A stretch of DNA of 64,000 bases from Arenibacter sp. F20364 (GTDB taxonomy: Bacteria; Bacteroidota; Bacteroidia; Flavobacteriales; Flavobacteriaceae), in NCBI RefSeq assembly GCF_023015905.1, contig NZ_JALKBD010000025.1:1-64000 (forward strand). The letters run 5' to 3'. The position numbers and the translations under genes are program-made. Below are positions 17,598-25,704 of this stretch, piece after piece. Numbering within the stretch: position 1 is the stretch's first letter; the number at the start of each line of letters is the position of its first letter. Under the pieces are notes generated by a model. The model ran no database searches and was not told where the DNA came from. It saw only the letters and a program-made list of their open reading frames with translations.

Positions 17598-18485
17598 ATG
17601 AGAAACATAGCAGTCATAGGAGCCGGAACAATGGGCAATGGCATTGCCCATGTAATTGCTCAAAATGGTTATAAAACCCACCTTATAGATATTTCACAGG
17701 ACGCGCTGGATAAGGGCTTGCTTACCATTGGCAAAAATCTTGACAGGATGGTAGCCAAAGAGCTTATCACAGAAAACGATAAGCAATCCACTTTGAAAAA
17801 CATCACGCCCTACACAGAACTTGCAGATGGGGTTAAGAAGGTGGATTTAGTAATAGAGGCAGCAACAGAGAACACGGCCCTTAAGCTGAAGATATTTGGG
17901 GAACTGGATGCCATCTGTGAACCCAGTACGATTTTGGCGACCAACACCTCTTCTATTTCCATTACACAGATTGCTGCTGCCACCAAAAGAGCGGATAAGG
18001 TAATCGGGATGCATTTTATGAACCCAGTACCTATAATGCAATTGGTAGAGATAATAAGGGGTTACAACACCTCCAATGAAGTTACAAGGACCATTATGGA
18101 TCTCTCCACAAAACTTGGAAAAACACCGACGGAAGTCAATGATTACCCTGGCTTTGTTGCCAACAGAATTCTAATGCCCATGATCAATGAGGCCATAGAG
18201 ACCTTGTACAACAAGGTTGCAGGGGTGACTGAGATAGATACGGTTATGAAATTGGGAATGGCCCACCCCATGGGTCCATTGCAGCTCGCAGATTTTATTG
18301 GCTTGGATGTCTGCCTGTCTATCCTAAATGTTATGTACGACGGATTTAAAAACCCCAAATATGCTCCCTGCCCCTTATTGGTGAACATGGTAACCGCGGG
18401 AAAATTGGGTATTAAATCAGGGGAGGGATTTTATGATTATTCGGAATCCCGAAAAGCCGATACAGTTTCCAAACAGTTTAATTAG
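17598..18485 (+). CDS. 3-hydroxybutyryl-CoA dehydrogenase
   Basis: This enzyme interconverts acetoacetyl-CoA and (S)-3-hydroxybutyryl-CoA with NAD(P). At 295 residues it is the short, single-function form. The Rossmann motif is GAGTMGNGIAHVIAQNGYK. The catalytic stretch is SSISITQIAAATKRADKVIGMHFMNPVPIMQLVEI, with the conserved His in GMHFMNP and Glu in VEI. The C-terminal dimerisation half has VNDYPGFVANRILMPMINEA. It probably serves fatty or amino-acid degradation or acetoacetate handling, possibly using the acetoacetate made by FahA; that link is inference. The Met start has a plausible context in CATATG. Confidence 0.94.
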   Translation: MRNIAVIGAGTMGNGIAHVIAQNGYKTHLIDISQDALDKGLLTIGKNLDRMVAKELITENDKQSTLKNITPYTELADGVKKVDLVIEAATENTALKLKIFGELDAICEPSTILATNTSSISITQIAAATKRADKVIGMHFMNPVPIMQLVEIIRGYNTSNEVTRTIMDLSTKLGKTPTEVNDYPGFVANRILMPMINEAIETLYNKVAGVTEIDTVMKLGMAHPMGPLQLADFIGLDVCLSILNVMYDGFKNPKYAPCPLLVNMVTAGKLGIKSGEGFYDYSESRKADTVSKQFN

Positions 18486-18566
18486 TAGCAGTTGTGTGAT
18501 GATATTTCAAGTATAAATTAAGCCACACATACTCCTCTAAAAGATTAATGATAAAAAAGAATGTAA

Positions 18567-19220
18567 ATGCCCATTAAGGATAACCTAAAGCAAATCAAGG
18601 AATCGCTTCCCCCCCATGTTAAACTCGTAGCCGTTTCCAAAACCAAACCAAAGGAAGACATTATGGAAGCCTACGAGGCCGGACAAAGGCTTTTTGGAGA
18701 AAATAAGATTCAGGAAATGACCGAAAAGTACGGGGTGCTCCCGAAGGATATTCAATGGCATATGATAGGACATATACAGCGAAATAAGGTAAAGTATATG
18801 GCAGAATATGTGTCGCTGATCCATGGCGTGGATTCCCTAAAACTTTTAAAAGAAATAAATAAACAAGCTAAAAAACATAACAGGGTGATACCCTGCCTAC
18901 TACAAATCCATATTGCCGAGGAAGACACCAAATTTGGTTTCGACGAGAATGACCTGAACGAATTGATCGCTTCAGATGACATGCATCAACTGACTAACAT
19001 AAAGATAGTTGGACTAATGGGGATGGCTACCTTTACGAACAACAGCCAGCAAATTAAGAAGGAATTCAAGCAACTTAAAGGCTTATTTGAAAAAACCAGA
19101 ATGTCGCTCCCCGACCTTTCGGAATTGTCTATGGGAATGAGCGGCGATTATGAGATCGCAATAGAGGAAGGCAGCACCATGATACGAGTGGGAAGCAGCA
19201 TTTTTGGAGCCAGAAATTAG
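18567..19220 (+). CDS. YggS family pyridoxal-phosphate homeostasis protein
   Basis: 217 residues, with the alanine-racemase-like barrel N-terminal fold that binds PLP without known catalysis. The PLP lysine is in LVAVSKTKPKEDI, and the family phrases FGENKIQEM, WHMIGHIQRNKVK, GLMGMATF and ELSMGMSGDYEIAIEEGSTMIRVGSSIFG are all present. Known family members tune intracellular B6 vitamers and amino-acid pools. It follows the dehydrogenase by 81 bp on the same strand and precedes the nuclease gene, which has its own -7 promoter motif. Confidence 0.96.
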   Translation: MPIKDNLKQIKESLPPHVKLVAVSKTKPKEDIMEAYEAGQRLFGENKIQEMTEKYGVLPKDIQWHMIGHIQRNKVKYMAEYVSLIHGVDSLKLLKEINKQAKKHNRVIPCLLQIHIAEEDTKFGFDENDLNELIASDDMHQLTNIKIVGLMGMATFTNNSQQIKKEFKQLKGLFEKTRMSLPDLSELSMGMSGDYEIAIEEGSTMIRVGSSIFGARN

Positions 19221-19256
19221 CATTGAACCGCGCTTATTCCTTGCCGAGAGAATATG

Positions 19257-19264
19257 TATCTTTG
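19257..19264 (+). promoter_or_regulatory. Candidate -7 promoter of the nuclease-channel-miaA-gntK run
   Basis: TATCTTTG matches TAnnTTTG and ends 27 bp before the ATG at 19292. No TTG at the usual -33 spacing. Confidence 0.45.
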
Positions 19265-19291
19265 TTTACCAATCTGAATTTGAAATAATAC

Positions 19292-20659
19292 ATGTACGTC
19301 ATATTAGATATTGAAACCACAGGAGGAAAATACAATGAAGAGGGGGTTACGGAAATAGCTATCCATAGATTTGACGGGCATAAGGTGGTGGATCAGTTTA
19401 TAAGCCTGGTGAACCCTGAAAAAGAAATCCAACCCTTTGTTGTAAATCTTACAGGTATCAACAACAACATGCTGCGCACAGCTCCAAAATTCTATGAAGT
19501 GGCCAAACGTATTGTCGAAATTACGGAAGATGCCGTAATTGTAGCCCATAATGCACAGTTCGACTATCGAATATTGAGAACCGAATTTAGACGATTGGGG
19601 TTTAATTTTGAACGCAAGACCCTCTGTACGGTTGAATTGGCAAAACAATTATTACCGGATGCGGAATCCTACAGTCTGGGCAAATTGGTGCGTTCCCTGG
19701 GTATTCCTGTAAGCGACCGCCATAGAGCCAATGGGGATGCTCTTGCCACCCTACAACTTTTTAAATTATTGCTATCAAAGGATCTGGACAAAACCATTTT
19801 TAAAAGCGTTTTACGAAGTGAAACCCAAGGGGAACTATCTCCAAGACAGCTGGACATGGTGGATGGGTTACCTTCAGAAACAGGGGTCTATTATTTACAC
19901 AATAAGGACGGTGATATTATTTTTTTGGGGAAAAGCAGCAACATTAAAAAAAGGGTCAACCAGCATTTTACCAATAACAGCCCTAAGGCCAGAAGAATTC
20001 AAAAAGAAACCAAACGGGTATCCTATGAAAAAACAGGCAATGAACTGGCTGCGTTATTAAAGGAAAACGCCGAATTATTAAGGAACAAACCTAAATACAA
20101 TGCCCATTATAAGAAAAGGCTGTTTTCTCATGGAGTTTATCTGTCCACCAACCCTGATGGCTATATTTCATTGACCGCAGCGCCAATAAACCCTAAAAAA
20201 AGGGCAGTAGCTACCTTTAACAGCCTTCAAGGTGCGGAGAATTTCTTGTATGGTATCAGGGAGGAATTTAAATTGTGCAATAAAATAAACGGCCTATCCC
20301 AAGCAAAGATGCATTGCTCCCACTATAGCGAAAATAGCTGCCTGGGAGGCTGTATAAAAGAAGAACCGGCTGAAACATATAATGAGCGGGTAAGACAAGC
20401 TATTGATAAGTACAGTATTTCAAAAAAGAGTATTTTGATTATGGACAAGGGTAGGGAAATTGGCGAGCGTTGCGGGATTGAAATCAAAGATGGTATTTTT
20501 AAAGGCCTTGGATATTTTAATCTAAACCATCAGATCAATAATATTCATATCTTGGAATCCATAATAACCCCCATGGAAGGAAATGACAACACGACCCATA
20601 TTATTTCTTCCTATCTCAGAAAAAAAAAGGTCCTGAAAATTCTAGAACTAAAACACTAA
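19292..20659 (+). CDS. Exonuclease - GIY-YIG endonuclease fusion
   Basis: 455 residues with two nuclease modules. Residues 1-165 are a DEDDh 3'-5' exonuclease like the DnaQ/PolC proofreading domain: motif I LDIETTGG, motif II around VVNLTGINNNML and AHNAQFDYRIL, motif III HRANGDALATLQLF. Residues about 195-285 are a GIY-YIG domain as in UvrC/Cho (ETGVYYLHNKDGDIIFLGKSSNIKKRVNQHF, the GIY-YIG tyrosines as VYY and FLG). The C-terminal part has a Cys/His cluster (AKMHCSHYSENSCLGGC) resembling the UvrC-like region that follows the nuclease. Such fusions are known and annotated as exonuclease-domain proteins of DNA repair. It is first in a coupled run of four genes. Confidence 0.93.
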   Translation: MYVILDIETTGGKYNEEGVTEIAIHRFDGHKVVDQFISLVNPEKEIQPFVVNLTGINNNMLRTAPKFYEVAKRIVEITEDAVIVAHNAQFDYRILRTEFRRLGFNFERKTLCTVELAKQLLPDAESYSLGKLVRSLGIPVSDRHRANGDALATLQLFKLLLSKDLDKTIFKSVLRSETQGELSPRQLDMVDGLPSETGVYYLHNKDGDIIFLGKSSNIKKRVNQHFTNNSPKARRIQKETKRVSYEKTGNELAALLKENAELLRNKPKYNAHYKKRLFSHGVYLSTNPDGYISLTAAPINPKKRAVATFNSLQGAENFLYGIREEFKLCNKINGLSQAKMHCSHYSENSCLGGCIKEEPAETYNERVRQAIDKYSISKKSILIMDKGREIGERCGIEIKDGIFKGLGYFNLNHQINNIHILESIITPMEGNDNTTHIISSYLRKKKVLKILELKH

Positions 20660-20662
20660 ACT

Positions 20663-21490
20663 TTGAAAATTAAAAAAAGTTGGAAACATAAGATTCATGA
20701 GGTAATCTACGGGACCCATACCCCGGCCGGAAGACTTTTTGATATCATTTTACTTGTAATTATCGTCTATAGTGTAATCATTGTAATGCTGGAAAGCATC
20801 CCTTCCTTCGACGAAAGGTACCATAAATTTTTAAATATTTCCGAATGGACAGTGACTATACTTTTTTCTATTGAATACATATTGCGTATTATTTCCATCA
20901 ATCGGCCCAAAAAGTATATTTTTAGCTTTTTTGGAGTAGTAGATTTGCTTTCCACCATCCCCAAATACTTTTCACTATTCCTAGTGGGCTCCCAATACCT
21001 TACCGCCTTTAGGATCTTGAGATTGTTGAGGGTCTTTAGAATATTGAAGTTGGTACGCTTTGTAGGGGAATCCAACAATCTGGTCAGGTCCCTGCATGCC
21101 AGCAGAACCAAAATATTCGTTTTTGTTTTTTTTATCATCATTATATCCGTTCTATTGGGAACGGTAATGTACATTGTTGAAGGACCCACACACGGCTTTA
21201 CCAGCATTCCCCACAGTGTCTATTGGACCATTGTTACCCTTACCACCGTTGGCTATGGAGACATCTCCCCAGAAACTCCCTTGGGTCAGTTTATTGCCAC
21301 GGTAATCATGATTATTGGTTATGGCGTAATTGCCGTGCCTACCGGGATCGTATCGGCCGAGTATGTTGCCGGGAAGACGAGTAAAAAAAATATCGACACT
21401 AAAAGGACCTGCCCGGATTGCGGTACCGAGATTATGCGTTTGGATGCCCATTACTGCAGGCAATGTGGACACAGATTAAGCGAGGATTAA
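20663..21490 (+). CDS. Voltage-gated-type potassium channel with C-terminal zinc ribbon
   Basis: 275 residues beginning at TTG, 3 bp after the previous stop; no in-frame ATG precedes the first membrane segment. About six membrane helices follow, including an Arg-rich S4-like helix (FRILRLLRVFRILKLVRFVG). The selectivity filter is TLTTVGYGDISP, so it is a K+ channel of the Kv-like 'ion transporter' class. The last ~30 residues are a zinc-ribbon (CPDCGTEIMRLDAHYCRQCGHRL, two CxxC pairs) in the cytoplasm. Its stop TAA shares a base with the miaA ATG (TAATG), suggesting translational coupling. Confidence 0.93.
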   Translation: MKIKKSWKHKIHEVIYGTHTPAGRLFDIILLVIIVYSVIIVMLESIPSFDERYHKFLNISEWTVTILFSIEYILRIISINRPKKYIFSFFGVVDLLSTIPKYFSLFLVGSQYLTAFRILRLLRVFRILKLVRFVGESNNLVRSLHASRTKIFVFVFFIIIISVLLGTVMYIVEGPTHGFTSIPHSVYWTIVTLTTVGYGDISPETPLGQFIATVIMIIGYGVIAVPTGIVSAEYVAGKTSKKNIDTKRTCPDCGTEIMRLDAHYCRQCGHRLSED

Positions 21491-22401
21491 TGTGTAAAAA
21501 AAATCTTATTTCCATTGTTGGACCAACTGCAATAGGGAAGACCACCCTGGCCATTGCCGTTGCCAAACATTACCATACAGAGATCATTTCAGCCGATTCC
21601 CGGCAGTTTTACAAAGAAATGGCCGTTGGGACTGCTGTACCATCTTCAGAAGAATTAGCCAGTGTGCCCCATCATTTTATTCAGCACAAAAGTATTTTTG
21701 AAGAATACACCGTAGGGGACTTTGAACGGGAAGCTATAAAAAAATTGGAATCACTTTTTCAAGACAAGGACATTGTGGTCATGGTAGGCGGTAGTGGCCT
21801 ATACGTTGACGCCATTAAAAACGGACTCGATAATTTTCCCCCTATCGACCCCGTAGTTCGGGAGACGTTGAACAATACTTTAAAAACCGAAGGCATTTTA
21901 AGCCTACAGGAAAGACTCAAAATTTTGGACCGGGATTATTACAACCAAGTAGATCTAAACAACCCACATAGGCTTATTAGGGCTCTGGAGGTGTGCATTG
22001 GTTCAGGACTCCCCTACACCTCCTTCTTGAAACAAAAAAAACCCAAACGCGGTTTTAATACCATTACCGTAGGTATAACGGCAGAGAGGAAGATTATTTA
22101 CGACCGAATAAACCAAAGAGTGGATATGATGCTGGAACAGGGATTATTGGAAGAGGTTGCCTCACTAGAAGAAAATCAGGCCCTGAATGCCCTGCAAACG
22201 GTAGGATATAGGGAATTATTTAGTTATTTTAAGGGCGACTTTGATCTGGATACTGCTATTGCAGAAATAAAGAAAAATACCCGAAGATTTGCAAAACGGC
22301 AATTGACGTGGTTACGAAAAAAGGAGGATATCCTTTGGGTGGATTATGAATACAACTTCAACGAAATTCTGGAGAAGATAGAACAAAAACGCAATGGATA
22401 A
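21490..22401 (+). CDS. miaA: tRNA dimethylallyltransferase
   Basis: MiaA transfers a dimethylallyl group to A37 of tRNAs reading U-starting codons. The start is MCKKNLISIVGPTA, at an ATG overlapping the preceding stop by one base; the open frame extends 24 codons into the channel gene but without homology. The 303 residues contain the P-loop GPTAIGKTTLA, the DSRQFYKEM substrate motif, the HRLIRALEV segment and the family end RRFAKRQLTWLRK. Its stop again overlaps the next ATG (TAATG). Confidence 0.96.
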   Translation: MCKKNLISIVGPTAIGKTTLAIAVAKHYHTEIISADSRQFYKEMAVGTAVPSSEELASVPHHFIQHKSIFEEYTVGDFEREAIKKLESLFQDKDIVVMVGGSGLYVDAIKNGLDNFPPIDPVVRETLNNTLKTEGILSLQERLKILDRDYYNQVDLNNPHRLIRALEVCIGSGLPYTSFLKQKKPKRGFNTITVGITAERKIIYDRINQRVDMMLEQGLLEEVASLEENQALNALQTVGYRELFSYFKGDFDLDTAIAEIKKNTRRFAKRQLTWLRKKEDILWVDYEYNFNEILEKIEQKRNG

Positions 22402-22901
22402 TGACTTTAAACAATAAAAACATTCTATTTGTAATTGGGGTTTCCGGTACGGGTAAATCTACCATTGCGAAGTTGTTGTCAGAAGAACTGAACCTACCAT
22501 TTTTTGATGGGGACGATTTTCACTCGGAAGCCAACATAGAAAAAATGTCCAATAAAATCCCCTTAACCGATGAGGATCGCTATGAGTGGCTGGTAACCCT
22601 AAATAAATTGGCCGTGAGCAACCAAGAATCAGGGGCGGTCATTGTCTGCTCTGCATTAAAAGAATCCTACAGGAAACTACTTGCCAATAAAATTGAAGAA
22701 AAAGTAGTCTGGATTTCCCTGGAAAGCTCTTTTGAGTTGTTGTTGGAGCGCCTAAAAAAACGAAAGGGACATTTTATGCCCGCAGAACTATTACGATCCC
22801 AACTGGACACTTTTGAACCTCCAAGCAAGGGCATAAAAATATCGATAGAGCCGAGTCCCCAAGAAATTGTGGACCAAATATTAAGGGAATACCAGAACTA
22901 A
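22401..22901 (+). CDS. Gluconokinase
   Basis: 166 residues of the GntK family (P-loop kinase). Walker A is GVSGTGKSTIAKLLSEEL. The conserved phrases FFDGDDFHSEANIEKMSNKIPLTDEDR and VVCSALKESYRKLL are diagnostic of gluconate kinase; here the second reads VIVCSALK. The protein would make 6-phosphogluconate from gluconate. It is translationally coupled to miaA by a 1-bp overlap. A GntP-type permease lies at 44133-45467 and could supply gluconate, though the two are 21 kb apart. After its stop the strand has no classical terminator. Confidence 0.93.
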   Translation: MTLNNKNILFVIGVSGTGKSTIAKLLSEELNLPFFDGDDFHSEANIEKMSNKIPLTDEDRYEWLVTLNKLAVSNQESGAVIVCSALKESYRKLLANKIEEKVVWISLESSFELLLERLKKRKGHFMPAELLRSQLDTFEPPSKGIKISIEPSPQEIVDQILREYQN

Positions 22902-22972
22902 TTATATTAGGGGATAAAGCACTATTGGGTACTTTAGTCAACCGGACCCAAGGGAAATGGTATAGTACCAAA

Positions 22973-22995
22973 AACCCCGCCTTGTTGGCAGGGTT
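22973..22995 (-). terminator. Hairpin with T run in the minus direction
   Basis: AACCCCGCC (22973-22981) and GGCAGGGTT (22987-22995), one mismatch, loop TTGTT. The T run appears only when read on the minus strand, where no gene ends nearby. Possibly a back-up terminator or a repeat remnant. Confidence 0.35.
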
Positions 22996-23098
22996 AGTTC
23001 AACTATTGTGTTTGCAAAAGCCTGCGCCTTTTAAATAACTTCGACATAAAACTAATTGCAAGACATTGATTTCGTGTAAATTAAAAATACTATTGTCC

Positions 23099-23200
23099 CC
23101 TCGAGCGGAGTCCAGAGTTTTTTTGTTTTCGACAGTTATATCTTTAAATTGAGGTCTCTCCCGATAAACATCGGGATGCGCCTGCCCGCTGTAGACAGGC
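23099..23200. repeat. Putative dispersed intergenic repeat
   Basis: Two palindromes in tandem: TCCCGAT-aaac-ATCGGGA (23159-23176) and GCCTGCC-N7-GACAGGC (23180-23200, one mismatch), preceded by a CTCGAGCGGAGTCC segment. The style matches short palindromic repeats scattered between genes in Flavobacteriaceae; other copies are not in this window. Confidence 0.5.
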
Positions 23201-23284
23201 TGGAACGGACAAAATCATCATAAATAACTCATTAACTATTAAATACAATTTGAAACTCCCGTTAAACAGAGTTTATAAAAATAA

Positions 23285-23313
23285 AAAGCACCAAGAAAAA
23301 ACCTGGTGCTTCA
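23285..23313 (-). terminator. Terminator of the RprX/RprY-like operon
   Basis: AAGCACCA (23286-23293) pairs with TGGTGCTT (23304-23311). On the minus strand the stem is followed by a T tract, downstream of the response-regulator stop. Confidence 0.85.
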
Positions 23314-23334
23314 AAAATCTTAGTTACGTGGTGC

Positions 23335-24042
23335 TTACTCTGTTTTAACTACCAATCTAAACCCTTCTCCGTGGATATTTAATATCTCTACGTTTTCATC
23401 TTTCTTAAGATATTTACGCAATTTTGCAATATAAACGTCCATACTTCGGGAAGTAAAGTAGTTATCATCCCTCCAGATTTTGGTCAAGGCCAATTCCCTG
23501 GGCATCAAATCGTTCTCGTGCAAGGCCAACAGCCTAAGCAACTCATTTTCCTTAGGAGATAATTTGATAGCATCTTCATCTTTGTATTTCAAAAATCTAA
23601 GCTTGGAGTTCAATTGGAAACCACCAATAGTAAATTCAAATTGTTTGCTGTCCGCCAAAGAACTGGAAGACTTTCTTTGAATTATAGCTTTAAGTTTCAT
23701 CAATAAGACTTCCGAATCAAAAGGCTTATTCAAATAATCATCCGCACCAGCTTTATATCCTTTAAGAACATCTTCTTTCATAGTCTTGGCCGTAAGAAAA
23801 ACGATAGGTACGTTCTCGTTCTTTTCACGAATTTCCTTGGCTAGGGTAAAGCCATCCTTATATGGCATCATTACATCCAAGATACAGACATCAAAATTAT
23901 CTTTCTTGAATTTTTCAAATCCCTCCATTCCGTTTTTTGCCAACGTAACGTCGAAATCGTTCATTGCCAAGTAATCTTTAAGTACAATTCCAAAATTGGG
24001 ATCGTCCTCTACGAGTAATATTTTCTTATCTACTGTTTCCAT
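23335..24042 (-). CDS. OmpR-family response regulator (RprY-like)
   Basis: 235 residues. The receiver domain (1-120) has the acidic pair in LLVEDDPNF and the phospho-acceptor in VCILDVMMPYKDG, followed by the conserved Lys in YLNKPFD. The C-terminal winged helix (about 135-235) has the OmpR/PhoB pattern ALTKIWRDDNYFTSRSMDVYIAKLRKYLKKD. It lies 7 bp after the cognate kinase. The pair resembles RprX/RprY, widely conserved in Bacteroidota; regulon unknown here. Confidence 0.92.
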   Translation of the reverse strand: METVDKKILLVEDDPNFGIVLKDYLAMNDFDVTLAKNGMEGFEKFKKDNFDVCILDVMMPYKDGFTLAKEIREKNENVPIVFLTAKTMKEDVLKGYKAGADDYLNKPFDSEVLLMKLKAIIQRKSSSSLADSKQFEFTIGGFQLNSKLRFLKYKDEDAIKLSPKENELLRLLALHENDLMPRELALTKIWRDDNYFTSRSMDVYIAKLRKYLKKDENVEILNIHGEGFRLVVKTE

Positions 24043-24049
24043 TATTGTT

Positions 24050-25624
24050 TTAAATTAAAGGTAGTTTTATATAAAAAGTACTTCCTTTTCCTTTTTCACT
24101 TTCTGCATAAACCTCACCTTGATGATCATCAACTATTTTTTTTACGTAAGCGAGCCCTAATCCATGCCCTTTTACATTGTGTATATCTCCTGTATGTTCC
24201 CTATAGAACTTTTCAAAAACCTTTTTAAGCACCGCCTTGCTCATCCCAGCTCCTTGATCCTGTATTTTTATAATGATATAATTACCGACCACTTCGGTAA
24301 AAACATCGATCTTGGGCACTTCCGGTGAATACTTAACAGCATTATCCAATATATTCACAATTACATTGGTAAAATGCATTTCATTGGCCAATACCTCCGA
24401 GCGATCCGCCTTTAAGTGAGATTTAATATATCCTCCCCTATCTGCAACGATAAGTTCTACATGGGTAATAGCATCTTCTATTATGTCGTGTATATCTGCC
24501 CTATCCTTACTAATATCCAACTGGTTTTTTTCCAACTTGGATATCCTCAATACATTTTCCACCTGCGCATGCATCCTTTTATTCTCATCCCTTATCATTT
24601 GTAAATACCGCAGCACTTTATCCTTATCATCAATAATCTTAGGATTTTTTATTGCTTCAACCGCCAAATTTATGGTAGCAATTGGAGTTTTAAACTCATG
24701 CGTCATATTATTGATAAAGTCCGATTTAATCTCGGAAATCTGTTTTTGCTTAATCAACTGATAGATGGCACTTGAATAGGCCACAACGATAACCAAAGTA
24801 AAGGTTAAGGACAAAATAGCCATTCCAAGAATGGACTGTATAAGGAACCTTTTCTTTTTGGGAAAGGTAAGTAAGAGCGAAAAATTTGTATTCCCTTCAC
24901 TATCCTTAAATAGAGGAGCCTTATAAAGTGTAGTCTCGGAAAACTTGAATTTTTTGGATTTAACCTTAGTAGGCAGGCCTTTGCTATAAACCCCGTATTC
25001 GTAGTCTATATCTATACCCCTATTATTAAGTTCCCTACTAAGAAACAATTCTATTTCCTGTTTGGATACGCGCTTATGGATAGACCTGGATTTGGCCTGC
25101 TCCCTAAAAACATCATCCAATGCTGCCTTATCAACAGAAGAAAGTCCACCGATTTTCTCGAGCTTTTGGACGGGTGTCAAGGAATATTGTCTACCGTCCA
25201 GACCAAAATCCTCTTTATAGATTTCCGTTGTCCTGCTGCTAGTAATATTTCTAAAGGTTGTTGTGTCCAAGCCTATATCAAAGAACGTAGATGCCATATT
25301 GTAATCTTCCTCCAAAATACCATGGGTATAAAACCGTATTTCATTGGAATTGATATCACGATCAAAAAAGAAAAAATTCTTAAGATGGGTAGCCTTTGGC
25401 TTTCCTATACTATCCTTTAGCTTGTAAAACTCGTTAAGATAATCCTGTACTTCCCTTTTTTCAATATTCTCTACAACCCTACTCAATATTTGGTTGATCG
25501 TATTAGAAAATTGTTCCTCCTTGTCCGCTACGGATTTATTGATCCAATAGCTCTGAACAAAGATGATCCCTATTAAGGAAAGGCTCATTAAGACTACCAA
25601 AAGACCAAATAACCTCTTATTCAT
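24050..25624 (-). CDS. Sensor histidine kinase (RprX-like)
   Basis: 524 residues. A first membrane helix (about 5-28) and a second near 272-290 flank a ~240-residue periplasmic sensor with no recognised domain. The dimerisation domain has the H box INNMTHEFKTPIATI, and the ATPase domain has the N box (VIVNILDNAVKYSPE) and G boxes (KIQDQGAGMS and KGHGLGLAYVKKI). A -7 element lies just 7 bp before its ATG, so the transcript may be leaderless. It is first in a two-gene operon with its regulator. Confidence 0.92.
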   Translation of the reverse strand: MNKRLFGLLVVLMSLSLIGIIFVQSYWINKSVADKEEQFSNTINQILSRVVENIEKREVQDYLNEFYKLKDSIGKPKATHLKNFFFFDRDINSNEIRFYTHGILEEDYNMASTFFDIGLDTTTFRNITSSRTTEIYKEDFGLDGRQYSLTPVQKLEKIGGLSSVDKAALDDVFREQAKSRSIHKRVSKQEIELFLSRELNNRGIDIDYEYGVYSKGLPTKVKSKKFKFSETTLYKAPLFKDSEGNTNFSLLLTFPKKKRFLIQSILGMAILSLTFTLVIVVAYSSAIYQLIKQKQISEIKSDFINNMTHEFKTPIATINLAVEAIKNPKIIDDKDKVLRYLQMIRDENKRMHAQVENVLRISKLEKNQLDISKDRADIHDIIEDAITHVELIVADRGGYIKSHLKADRSEVLANEMHFTNVIVNILDNAVKYSPEVPKIDVFTEVVGNYIIIKIQDQGAGMSKAVLKKVFEKFYREHTGDIHNVKGHGLGLAYVKKIVDDHQGEVYAESEKGKGSTFYIKLPLI

Positions 25625-25631
25625 TTATTAA

Positions 25632-25639
25632 CAAAATTA
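25632..25639 (-). promoter_or_regulatory. Candidate -7 promoter of the RprX-like kinase
   Basis: The minus strand reads TAATTTTG (TAnnTTTG) with only 7 bp (TTAATAA) between it and the ATG, implying a near-leaderless mRNA. No -33 TTG at usual spacing. Confidence 0.45.
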
Positions 25640-25704
25640 TAAATTTAACATTTAGCGAATTGCACGTTTAACCTAACCTTAACAAAAATGTTAAAATTTC
25701 GTGC

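Larger units (their letters stand above)
22902..23334. other. Gene-free stretch with palindromic repeat-like DNA
   Basis: The only stretch above 300 bases without a gene. It holds three palindromes: 22973-22995, 23159-23176 and 23180-23200, plus the terminator of the response regulator at its right end. A segment at 23099-23120 resembles the start of dispersed intergenic repeats seen in Flavobacteriaceae genomes. I see no open frame of note. Confidence 0.7.

Noticed and set aside
19731-20060. 109-codon frame inside the nuclease gene
   Set aside because: Overlaps a well-supported gene in another frame and has low-complexity composition.
21418-21489. Upstream start of miaA inside the channel gene
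   Set aside because: The 24 codons are out-of-frame channel sequence; the TAATG overlap start gives the canonical MiaA N-terminus.
22902-23334. Insertion sequence remnant
   Set aside because: No transposase fragment or terminal inverted repeats with target duplication; palindromes fit a dispersed short repeat better.
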